DNA from: Saliniramus sp050485405
GTDB lineage: Bacteria > Pseudomonadota > Alphaproteobacteria > Rhizobiales > Beijerinckiaceae
Assembly (NCBI GenBank): GCA_050485405.1
Contig: JBJHBI010000082.1
Coordinates: forward strand, 1 to 15,202
DNA length: 15,202 bases
Direction: 5' to 3'
Numbering within the stretch: position 1 is the stretch's first letter; each line of letters starts with the position of its first letter. This document shows, in pieces, positions 7,046 through 14,273 of the stretch. Made by a program: the position numbers and the translations under genes. The notes beneath the pieces are model-generated. The model was given only the letters and a program-made list of their open reading frames with translations, searched no databases and was not told the DNA's origin.

Positions 7046-10000
7046 TCACGGGGTGATTTCCAGTTCGTGGGGTCCCCTCGGGGGTGGTGGAACGGGGATC
7101 GGCGCCGTTTCAGGCTCTGCAACCGGCTGCTCATCTTCGTCCTCGTCCTGGGGGACGGGGATCGGCGCCGTTTCAGGCTCGGCCACCGGCTGCTCGACCT
7201 CGTCCTGAGGGACGGGGATCGGCGCCGGATCAGGCTCGACTATCGGCTGCTCGACCTCGTCCTGAGGGACGGGGATCGGCGCCGGTTCAGGCTCGGCCAC
7301 CGGCTGCTCGTCCTCGTCCTGAGGGACGGGGATCGGCGCCGGTTCAGGCTCGGCCACCGGCTGCTCGTCCTCGTCCTGAGGAACGGGGATCGGCGCCGGT
7401 TCAGGCTCGACTATCGGCTGCTCGTCCTCGTCCTGGGGGACGGGGATCGGCGCCGATTCAGGCTCGACTATCGGCTGCTCGTCCTCGTCCTGGGGGACGG
7501 GGATCGGCGCCGGTTCAGGCTCGGCCACCGGCTGCTCCACCTCGTCCTGCGGTGGGGGGGGAGGCGGCGTGAAGAAGTCGACTACCCTATTCCTCATGCG
7601 CTCGAGCCGCTCGGTATCCGGAACGAGCTTCATGACTTCTTCCATCTGGAGTGGATCGGTCGTCAGGAACGGCAGAGCCGGTGTGATCCGGTTCCCCGTA
7701 TTGGTCGAGAACTGAATTGCCGGGTCCAGCTCGAACAGTGGCGGAATCGGCTTGAAGCCACCGCTTGCTCCGCCACCGCCCAGCTGGAGGCGCAGATCCG
7801 GCGTGTAGAACTGCATCTCATTGTAGAAGTTCGCCGAAACCCAATCGTCGCCGCGGGTAAACCGCAGGAAATCGCCACCGAGACCGACTTCGACATACCC
7901 GGTCGCACGCGCGCGACCGTAACCGTCGGAGAGCTGGTTGATGTCCGCCCCGGAACCGACGGCGTCCAGACGGACGCGGTTGCGATTGCCGATATTGACG
8001 TACATGCGTCCATTGGCGAGCGTCAGGCGCCCGTCATTGAAGGGCGAATCCGGGTCGGTGAGGTCACGCACCTGGTATGGATTGAAGTCCATTGCGGTGG
8101 CGCCGATACCCAGGCTGCTCCATGGCGTCGTGTCCTGCTGGCGGACACCGAGACCCGCATCCGGGTTCGTCGGAGAGGGAAGCCCCATACGAATGGTCGA
8201 GACCGTGCCCGTCTGGTGGCGGTAGTTGAAGAAGGCTTCGGCGTCGAGATTGAAGTTCTGTCCCTCCGGCGGCCCGAAGCGCATGTTCGCGCGGAAACCG
8301 AACGAGGTCGGTTGAGAGCCTTCGGCCTGGGAAATCAACAACTGAGCATCGCGCAGAGGCTCGGCCCTGAATGGCGGCCGGATCTCGACGGTGAGGGTTT
8401 CGGTCTCGCCGTCCCGCTCGAACTCTTCGGTGACGAAGACACCCTCGCTCACATCGATGCCCTGTTCAATCTGCGCATCGCGCAGCGCATTGAACATGTC
8501 CTCGGGAACTCGACGGAAGTGGTACAGGCTGCCGTCCGGATTATCCATCTCGAGCAGGTTGCCGCTCATGTTGTAGAGACGGTCACCGACATTGATACCT
8601 GCGAAAGCATTGGTGTAGTTCGATTGGAGGTATTGCAACGGATCGGCTTGCAGTTTGGCGAGCTCTTCCTTGGCGTTTTCCGCCGTCACTGGATGAGAGG
8701 TTCGCTCCTCACGAATGCCGCCATAGAATATGGCTCCGCCCGCAGCGCCCATCGCTTGCGTTATGCCGTAGGCGGTTCCGACAGTCTTGATCGTCCGACC
8801 AATGGATTCGCGGAACTGCTGCGACCGCTGAGCGGCGTTGCCCTTTAGGCTCTTCCAGTTGTTGATGCTCGCCTTCATCCATTTCTGGAACTTGTTCAGC
8901 CCGGCATCGGGATCGGGCTCCTCCGGATCTATGCCGCCGGCCCCGGTCACGCCACCGCTGCCGCCATTACCACCGTCGCCGCCATCGGCGCCGTCGGTAC
9001 CGGTATCGTTATCGGGCGAACTCGTCCCGCCGGCAGGCGGTAGCATGAGCTGACCGATCGGCGATGCCGGAGGCAGTGCGGGCTGGAACGTGATTGGCGG
9101 TGGCTCGTCCGGCTCCTCCGGCGGTTCGGCGGGCGGAGTACGCCAGGGATCCGGCTCGTCCGGCTCGTCGGTCTGCTCGGTTTCGGAAGTCGGTGTACGC
9201 AAGGTCACGCGGTTGTCGCCGTCCGTGCCGATGATGGAACCGAGCCCCATCGCGGCAATGACGTCGTTGAGGGTCACGCCGATGCGCAGCTGCAGATTGC
9301 TCTGGATGCTGTTGAGAAGCGAAACGAGCTGGCCTCGCGTAATGTCCTGAATCGCGGCACCGACGCCGTTCTGCATCGGGACGACGAGATCCAGCGAATC
9401 GAGGTCTCCCGACGATATCCGGCTTTCGTTGTTGGTCCGGGCCGAATTGCGGGCACTCTCATACTCCGCTTCGGAGTTGATTGCCGTCATCTGGCGCCCG
9501 CCGATCGTCGGAAGAGTGGAGGGGAACGCCCGTTCCATCAGGCGCTGGGCGCGCGCGATCAGGCCTTCGAGCGAAAGGCCGCCATCGCGCAAAGCGGTGG
9601 CGAGGTTAATGACGCTGAAGCTGCCCGTCGCGTCGACATTGCCCGGCAGATCGGCTGCGCTCGACGGATCGACCCCGGTATAGAGCACCCAGGTCCTGGC
9701 AACCTGTTCGCCGATGCGAGCCTCGACCTCGAGCGGCACGGCGACGAAGGTGTCGCTGCGCCCGTTATAGGCGATGGCGGCACTTTTGGCGGCTTCGGCG
9801 CCGTTGGTGCCGTAAACGACCGGAAGGTCATTGCCGGCGCGCGGCAGGAAGTCGGCGATCCGCTCACCCATCTGTTCGGGCGTGAGACCGGAGGCTTCCG
9901 TCGTCTCTTCAGCCTCGGTCGGGGTCTCGGTGCGCTCCATGCGTTGCGGAGGCTCGTGGCGCTGTGGCGGCTCTTGGCGCTGCGGAGTCTCGATACCCGT

Positions 10001-10612
10001 CGGCGGCTCGAAGGTCGGCGCGGGCGCGCCCTGGATCGGGGCGGGCGGCCCCTGGATGGGAGCGGGTTCGGATTCCTGCTGCTGCTGGCGCGGCAGCTCA
10101 CCGCGGCGCTCACGGATGAGATTGAAGGCGAGATCGAATGTCGACAGGATTGCGGCCTTGAAGCCATCCGAGTTCGGGTTGACCCGCTCGGAAATCAGCG
10201 ATCCGAGCGTCTCGGCGACGGCACGCGCGAGCTCCTGCTGTTCTTCGGGGGTGAAGTTCCCGCGCGCATGGTCGAGGCGCTCGGAACGTTCGGTGAGGAC
10301 GTTGCTCAATCCCTGCTGGTAGGGGAGCCCGAGCGGGTCTCCGAAGGCTGTCATGCGCGCGGCCTGACCGACGGCGTCGCCGAGGCTGCCGAACATGAGG
10401 AATTCGGTGCGCAGGAAAATCTGTTCCTGTGACCGGTTTCCCTGACCCGTCAGCGGTGCGGACGGCACGTTGCCGGGTCCGCTCGGCTTGGGTGGTGTAG
10501 CCGGCGCCTGGATGGCCGGGGCCGGCAACTTGAATGCGAGAAGGTCGTCCGAATCCGCCTTTGGCATGGCAGCGGATGCAGATGGACGAAACGATATCGA
10601 ATCCATGCTCAT
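7046..10612 (-). CDS. Very large cysteine-free, low-complexity protein with C-terminal 19-aa repeats; function unknown
   Basis: I recognise no family for this 1,188-aa product. Regions, numbered from the ATG at 10612: 1-60, Ser/Pro/Ala-rich and probably disordered; 62-170, helical; 172-240, Gln/Glu/Pro low complexity; about 245-465, a folded region with mixed helices and strands; 475-530, acidic Pro linker; 535-560, Gly/Asp run; about 570-605, amphipathic basic helices; about 610-633, a hydrophobic Gly/Ala-rich segment; about 770-960, beta-rich with many alternating aromatic and Gly positions; 1021-1174, eight tandem repeats; then a short tail. I found no Cys anywhere. There is no Sec signal peptide. 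Translation from the in-frame TTG at 10624 is less likely, because GGAG sits six bases before the ATG at 10612. It is monocistronic, between a very AT-rich upstream island and its own terminator. A secreted or surface protein is an inference. Confidence 0.9.
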   Translation of the reverse strand: MSMDSISFRPSASAAMPKADSDDLLAFKLPAPAIQAPATPPKPSGPGNVPSAPLTGQGNRSQEQIFLRTEFLMFGSLGDAVGQAARMTAFGDPLGLPYQQGLSNVLTERSERLDHARGNFTPEEQQELARAVAETLGSLISERVNPNSDGFKAAILSTFDLAFNLIRERRGELPRQQQQESEPAPIQGPPAPIQGAPAPTFEPPTGIETPQRQEPPQRHEPPQRMERTETPTEAEETTEASGLTPEQMGERIADFLPRAGNDLPVVYGTNGAEAAKSAAIAYNGRSDTFVAVPLEVEARIGEQVARTWVLYTGVDPSSAADLPGNVDATGSFSVINLATALRDGGLSLEGLIARAQRLMERAFPSTLPTIGGRQMTAINSEAEYESARNSARTNNESRISSGDLDSLDLVVPMQNGVGAAIQDITRGQLVSLLNSIQSNLQLRIGVTLNDVIAAMGLGSIIGTDGDNRVTLRTPTSETEQTDEPDEPDPWRTPPAEPPEEPDEPPPITFQPALPPASPIGQLMLPPAGGTSSPDNDTGTDGADGGDGGNGGSGGVTGAGGIDPEEPDPDAGLNKFQKWMKASINNWKSLKGNAAQRSQQFRESIGRTIKTVGTAYGITQAMGAAGGAIFYGGIREERTSHPVTAENAKEELAKLQADPLQYLQSNYTNAFAGINVGDRLYNMSGNLLEMDNPDGSLYHFRRVPEDMFNALRDAQIEQGIDVSEGVFVTEEFERDGETETLTVEIRPPFRAEPLRDAQLLISQAEGSQPTSFGFRANMRFGPPEGQNFNLDAEAFFNYRHQTGTVSTIRMGLPSPTNPDAGLGVRQQDTTPWSSLGIGATAMDFNPYQVRDLTDPDSPFNDGRLTLANGRMYVNIGNRNRVRLDAVGSGADINQLSDGYGRARATGYVEVGLGGDFLRFTRGDDWVSANFYNEMQFYTPDLRLQLGGGGASGGFKPIPPLFELDPAIQFSTNTGNRITPALPFLTTDPLQMEEVMKLVPDTERLERMRNRVVDFFTPPPPPPQDEVEQPVAEPEPAPIPVPQDEDEQPIVEPESAPIPVPQDEDEQPIVEPEPAPIPVPQDEDEQPVAEPEPAPIPVPQDEDEQPVAEPEPAPIPVPQDEVEQPIVEPDPAPIPVPQDEVEQPVAEPETAPIPVPQDEDEDEQPVAEPETAPIPVPPPPRGPHELEITP
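7091..7552 (-). repeat. Tandem repeat array, eight units of 57 bp (one of 63 bp)
   Basis: The units lie head to tail in the coding frame of the large gene: 7496-7552, 7439-7495, 7382-7438, 7325-7381, 7268-7324, 7211-7267, 7154-7210 and 7091-7153. They encode PQDEDEQPVAEPEPAPIPV with small changes: DEDE or DEVE, VAE or IVE, EPEP or EPET/EPES/EPDP. The last unit has an extra Asp-Glu pair. The array encodes residues 1021-1174, a stiff, acidic, proline-rich stalk-like segment. Confidence 0.97.
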
Positions 10613-10740
10613 TGAAATCTCCAACTATCAAAATATAATATGTGATATCAGTTAACCATGATAAAGAATTTTTGCAAATATTATTTTTATATTTAATCCG
10701 GATAATATATAATTAAAATGCATATTAATATGTAGCCAAC
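10613..10740 (-). promoter_or_regulatory. AT-rich upstream island of the large gene
   Basis: Bases 10621-10740 hold 25 G or C in 120, against a clearly GC-rich surround. The island lies directly upstream of the large gene and ends near the ilvC terminator, so it must hold the gene's promoter. It contains a perfect 12-bp palindrome, CATATTAATATG at 10721-10732, and ATCCGGAT at 10696-10703. I could not assign one clear -35/-10 pair because many A/T hexamers fit. GGAG at 10619-10622 (as CTCC on the plus strand) is the ribosome site that sets the start at 10612. Confidence 0.6.
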
Positions 10741-10760
10741 CGCTCATTTTTATGGCCCAA

Positions 10761-10790
10761 ACGAAAAGAAGCCGCATCGCTGCGGCTTCT
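10761..10790 (-). terminator. Minus-strand terminator of ilvC
   Basis: On the minus strand a 10-bp perfect stem (AGAAGCCGCA at 10790-10781 with TGCGGCTTCT at 10776-10767, four-base loop 10780-10777) runs into TTTT and then CGTTT. It lies about 75 bp after the ilvC stop. A second GC-rich hairpin, GCCCGG/CCGGGC at 10798-10813, lies between. Confidence 0.85.
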
Positions 10791-10864
10791 CGAAACGGCC
10801 CGGGCAACCGGGCTATGGATCGCTCGGATCGGTTCCCCGATCGTTGCGCTGCTCAGTTCTCTGA

Positions 10865-11884
10865 TCAGTTTTTGGCCTTGTCGACCAGGGCCTTTTCCTT
10901 GATCCAGGGCATCATGTCGCGCAGGCGCTCGCCGACATCCTCGATCTGGTGAGCGGCGTTGCGGGCGCGGGTGGCCTTGAAGGAGGTCTGGGCGACCTTG
11001 TTCTCGAGCATCCAGTCGCGCGTGAACTTGCCGGACTGGATGTCCTCCAGAACGCGCTTCATCTCGGCCTTCGTCTCGGGCGTGATGATGCGCGGGCCGG
11101 TGACGTATTCGCCGTATTCCGCGGTGTTGGAGATCGAGTAGTTCATGTTGGCGATGCCGCCCTCGTAGATCAGATCCACGATCAGCTTCACCTCATGCAG
11201 GCACTCGAAATAGGCCATCTCGGGAGCATAACCCGCCTCGACCAGCGTCTCGAAGCCGGCGCGGATCAGCTCGACCAGACCGCCGCAGAGCACGACCTGC
11301 TCGCCGAACAGATCGGTCTCGCACTCTTCCTTGAAGGTCGTCTCGATGATGCCGGCGCGACCACCGCCGATGGCGGAGGCGTAGGAGAGGCCGAGATCAT
11401 GGGCGTTGCCCGAGGAATCCTGCGCGATCGCCACGAGGCAGGGCACGCCGCCGCCGCGCTGATATTCCGAGCGCACGGTGTGGCCGGGGCCCTTGGGGGC
11501 GATCATCAGCACGTCGAGATCGGCGCGCGGCTCGATCAGGTTGAAATGTACGTTGAGGCCGTGGGCGAAGAGCAAAGCCGCGCCCTGCTTCATGTTGGCG
11601 TGCAGGTGGTCGTTGTAGATGTCGGCCTGGAGCTCGTCCGGCGTGAGCATCATCATCACGTCGGCCCATTGCGCCGCATCGGGAACGCTCATGACCTTGA
11701 GGCCGGCGCCTTCCGCCTTCTTGGCGGAGCCCGAACCTTCACGCAGGGCGACGACGACTTCGCCGACGCCGGAATCCTTCAGATTGAGTGCATGGGCATG
11801 GCCCTGGCTGCCATAGCCGATGATGGCGACCTTCTTGCCCTTGATCAGATTGATATCGGCGTCGCGATCGTAATAGACCCGCAT
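10865..11884 (-). CDS. ilvC: Ketol-acid reductoisomerase (class I)
   Basis: The 339-aa enzyme converts acetolactate or acetohydroxybutyrate to the dihydroxy acid with NADPH and Mg2+, the second common step of valine and isoleucine synthesis, in the cytoplasm. The start MRVYYDRDADINLIKGKK is the standard N-terminus, so the ATG at 11884 is chosen and the in-frame upstream extension to 12142 discarded. The Rossmann loop GYGSQG is at 23-28 and His108 is in Ala-His-Gly-Leu. The metal ligands Asp191 and Glu195 (DLFGEQ) and Glu227 and Glu231 are present, as is Ser252. The length matches the short class I form. The gene is divergent from the DUF924 gene across 248 bp and has its own terminator. The usual partner genes ilvB and ilvH are not adjacent. 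Confidence 0.98.
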   Translation of the reverse strand: MRVYYDRDADINLIKGKKVAIIGYGSQGHAHALNLKDSGVGEVVVALREGSGSAKKAEGAGLKVMSVPDAAQWADVMMMLTPDELQADIYNDHLHANMKQGAALLFAHGLNVHFNLIEPRADLDVLMIAPKGPGHTVRSEYQRGGGVPCLVAIAQDSSGNAHDLGLSYASAIGGGRAGIIETTFKEECETDLFGEQVVLCGGLVELIRAGFETLVEAGYAPEMAYFECLHEVKLIVDLIYEGGIANMNYSISNTAEYGEYVTGPRIITPETKAEMKRVLEDIQSGKFTRDWMLENKVAQTSFKATRARNAAHQIEDVGERLRDMMPWIKEKALVDKAKN

Positions 11885-12132
11885 GGTCTTCTCTTCCCTT
11901 GTTCGAGAGGCGCCTTGCGCGCCCCGGATTGCGCCCGTGCTGTTCAATTGTTGCCCACGCCGCGAAAACGGCGCAACGTTCGACACGTGAGCGATGCTTG
12001 TAACGACGAATCCAACGGACGCAAGTGACGTGATGACGATTTCGGCCTGTGCGCTGCGCCCAGACGGTTCCTGTCGCGGGCCGCTCGTGCCATGTTGCCG
12101 CGCGTGACGTAGCGAAAAGATGGAGGTTCGTC

Positions 12133-12681
12133 GTGAGCGCATTGGCCGGCCGTGAGGATGTCATCGCCTTCTGGGAAGAAGCGGGTCCCGAAAAGTGGTT
12201 CACGAAGGACGAGGCCTTCGATTCCGAAATCCGGGAGCGGTTTCTCGCGACCTACGAGGCCGCGGCTGCGGGCGAACTCGCCGGCTGGACCGAAACGGCG
12301 CACGGCACGCTCGCGCTGCTGATCCTGCTCGACCAGTTCCCCCGCAACCTGTTTCGCGGCGACAAGCGCACCTATGCGACCGACGACATGGCCCTCGCCA
12401 TCGCCGAGGATGCCGTCGCCGAGGGGTATCACCAGGTGTTCAAGCCGCCGATGAGCCGCTTCTTCGTCCTGCCCTTCACCCATGCCGAGGATCTCGCCGC
12501 GCAGGAGCGCTCCGTCGCCCTCAACGAGGAACTCGGCGATGCGGACGGGCTGAAATGGGCGCGCCACCACCGCGATATCGTCGCCCGCTTCGGCCGCTTC
12601 CCCCATCGCAACGCTATTCTGGGGCGCGAGAACACCCCGGAGGAAGAGGCATTCCTCAAGGAGAACGAGTTCCGCGGCTGA
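12133..12681 (+). CDS. DUF924 family protein
   Basis: The 182-aa product carries the signature blocks of DUF924: LDQFPRN at 66-72, FVLPFTHAED at 111-120 and FGRFPHRNAILGR at 153-165, with a helical, TPR-like make-up and no signal or membrane segment. The biochemical role of the family is unknown. Start: the GTG at 12133 has GGAGG at 12122-12126, six bases upstream. The in-frame ATG at 12049 would add 28 residues that look unlike the family N-terminus. The gene is divergent from ilvC and lies 149 bp upstream of the glutathione transferase pair, so it is probably a separate unit. Confidence 0.92.
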   Translation: MSALAGREDVIAFWEEAGPEKWFTKDEAFDSEIRERFLATYEAAAAGELAGWTETAHGTLALLILLDQFPRNLFRGDKRTYATDDMALAIAEDAVAEGYHQVFKPPMSRFFVLPFTHAEDLAAQERSVALNEELGDADGLKWARHHRDIVARFGRFPHRNAILGRENTPEEEAFLKENEFRG

Positions 12682-12777
12682 CGTGCAGCGCGTGATCCAT
12701 CGCGTCGTCGCACAGACGAAGTGCGCACACGCGGGATGTTTCACGTCTGCAGGAGCCTATATGCGCCTTTGAACGGC

Positions 12778-12801
12778 TCGCGCGCGGGCATGCGCGCGCG
12801 A
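12778..12801. repeat. GC-rich inverted repeat in the leader of the yfcG-like gene
   Basis: TCGCGCGCG at 12778-12786 pairs with CGCGCGCGA at 12793-12801 over a six-base loop, 29 bp before the start codon. No T run follows. It could be a leader structure or simply alternating GC sequence. Confidence 0.4.
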
Positions 12802-12830
12802 AGATATTCGGAAGCTTCAGGGAGTTCACG

Positions 12831-13532
12831 ATGATCGATCTGTATTACTGGACCACGCCGAACGGTCACAAGGTGACCATGTATCTGGAAGAGACGGGCG
12901 CAGAATACCGCATCATCCCCGTCAATATCGGCAAGGGTGAACAGTTCGAGCCGGATTTCCTGAAGATCGCCCCCAATAACCGTATTCCGGCCATGGTCGA
13001 TCACGCACCGGAAGGCGGCGGTGAGCCGATTTCGGTATTCGAATCGGGCGCGATGCTGCTCTACCTCGCCGACAAGGACAAAGCCTTCATCCCGCAGGAT
13101 CCGCGCGGGCGGGTCGAGGTGCTGCAATGGCTGTTCTGGCAGATGGGCGGGCTAGGGCCGATGGCCGGGCAGAACCACCATTTCAGCCAGTACGCGCCCG
13201 AGAAGATCCCCTATGCCATCGACCGCTACGTCAACGAGACGAACCGGCTCTATGGTGTCATGAACAAGCGTCTCGCCGACCGCGCCTTCCTCGCCGGCGA
13301 TTATTCCATCGCCGACATGGCTGCCTATCCGTGGGTGGTGCCGCATGAGCGGCAGGGCCAGAATCTCGACGATTTCCCCCATCTCAAGCGCTGGTTCGAG
13401 GAGATTCGCGCCCGTCCGGCGACGATCCGCGCCTATGACAAGGCCAGGGAAGTCAATCCGAACCAGGCGCCGATGTCGGAAGAGGCCAAGAAGATCATGT
13501 TCGGCCAGACGGCCTCCGTGGTGAAGGGGTAA
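12831..13532 (+). CDS. yfcG: Glutathione transferase of the YfcG/Nu class (disulfide-bond oxidoreductase)
   Basis: The 233-aa cytosolic protein matches E. coli YfcG through most of its length. It has an N-terminal thioredoxin fold with Thr9-Pro-Asn11-Gly (the residues that contact glutathione in place of a Tyr/Ser/Cys), PNNRIPAMVDH, the FESGAMLLYLA motif, and the helical block LQWLFWQMGGLGPM followed by GQNHHF. Nu-class enzymes bind two glutathione molecules and reduce disulfides rather than conjugate typical substrates. AGGGAG precedes the ATG. The next transferase gene starts three bases after the stop, so the two are translationally linked. The family name is near certain; the physiological substrate is not known. 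Confidence 0.93.
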   Translation: MIDLYYWTTPNGHKVTMYLEETGAEYRIIPVNIGKGEQFEPDFLKIAPNNRIPAMVDHAPEGGGEPISVFESGAMLLYLADKDKAFIPQDPRGRVEVLQWLFWQMGGLGPMAGQNHHFSQYAPEKIPYAIDRYVNETNRLYGVMNKRLADRAFLAGDYSIADMAAYPWVVPHERQGQNLDDFPHLKRWFEEIRARPATIRAYDKAREVNPNQAPMSEEAKKIMFGQTASVVKG

Positions 13533-13535
13533 ACC

Positions 13536-14231
13536 ATGGCGCGCGCGCTTTATGAGCTGGTCGGAGCCGATCCGCAGATCCGCTTCAGCCCCTATTGCTG
13601 GCGCGCGCGCATGGCGCTCCTGCACAAGGGGATCGATGCGCAGATCACGCCCTGGCGCTTCACCGACAAGGAAGCGCTCGCCTTCTCCGGCCAGGACAGG
13701 GTGCCCGTCCTCGTCGATGGCGATGCGGTCGTCTCGGATTCCTGGGAGATCGCCCGCTATCTAGAGCGCACCTATCCGCAGGCGCCCTCGCTGTTCGGCG
13801 GAGAGCAGGGCGAGGCGATGGCGCGCTTCACCGCGCATTGGTGCGACGGCGTGATGCTGCCGGGCATGATCACGCTCCTCGTCCACGATATCTGGCTCTG
13901 CCTCGATCCCGCCTCGCAGGGTTATTTCCGCGAGAGCCGCGAGAAGCGCTTCGGGCGCCCGCTCGAGGAGATCGCCGCCGGGCGTGAAGACCGCGTCGAG
14001 GGCTTCCGCAACGCGCTGCGCCCGATGCGCATGGTGTTGAAGGAATATCCGTTCCTCGCAGGCGAGGCCCCGGGTTATGCGGATTACGCCGCATTCGGCG
14101 GCTTCATGTGGGCGCGCTCCATCAGCCATTTCGAACTGCTGGAGCCGGATGATCCGGTCCATGCCTGGCGTGAGCGCATGCTCGACCTTTATGATGGATA
14201 TGCCCGCAAGGCCGCCCGGGTACCCGCCTGA
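13536..14231 (+). CDS. Glutathione S-transferase family protein, LigE-like
   Basis: The 231-aa protein has an N-terminal thioredoxin-like domain with FSPYCWRARMALLHKG at 17-32 (Ser18 and Cys21 near the expected glutathione site), RVPVLVD at 55-61 and the glutathione gamma-glutamyl contact DSWEIA at 68-73. Its all-helical C-terminal domain includes an Arg-Glu-Asp-Arg block and ends Asp-Leu-Tyr-Asp-Gly-Tyr. The Ser-Pro-Tyr-x-Trp-Arg motif, the Val-Pro-Val-x-Val-Asp/Asp-Ser-Trp spacing and the tail follow the LigE beta-etherase group, which cleaves lignin-type aryl ether bonds with glutathione. Similarity alone does not prove etherase activity. It starts three bases after the YfcG stop and is followed 42 bp later by the hydrolase gene. 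Confidence 0.85.
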   Translation: MARALYELVGADPQIRFSPYCWRARMALLHKGIDAQITPWRFTDKEALAFSGQDRVPVLVDGDAVVSDSWEIARYLERTYPQAPSLFGGEQGEAMARFTAHWCDGVMLPGMITLLVHDIWLCLDPASQGYFRESREKRFGRPLEEIAAGREDRVEGFRNALRPMRMVLKEYPFLAGEAPGYADYAAFGGFMWARSISHFELLEPDDPVHAWRERMLDLYDGYARKAARVPA

Positions 14232-14273
14232 GCGGTATCCGCGCGTGATCGAACTGACGGAGGCCGACCGGCG

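Noticed and set aside
7091..7552. CRISPR array or non-coding satellite
   Set aside because: The units are contiguous without spacers and keep the coding frame of the large gene.
7067..8848. Plus-strand open frame of 593 codons across the repeats, and a second of 162 codons at 7084-7572
   Set aside because: Both are shadows: a 57-bp repeat with no stop in one copy has none in any, on either strand. Their products are Arg-rich and repetitive, with no ribosome site.
8935..9020. RTX-type calcium-binding repeats in the Gly/Asp run of the large protein
   Set aside because: The run lacks the regular nine-residue G-G-x-G-x-D-x-U-x pattern; it is a low-complexity linker.
7046..10612. Assignment as a type III or type I secretion effector
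   Set aside because: The Ser-rich N-terminus and lack of Cys fit, but no secretion genes, chaperone gene or defined signal is seen in the window.
11885..12142. N-terminal extension of ilvC up to 12142
   Set aside because: Class I enzymes start at MRVYYD; the extra 86 codons do not look like the family and would run into the divergent DUF924 start.
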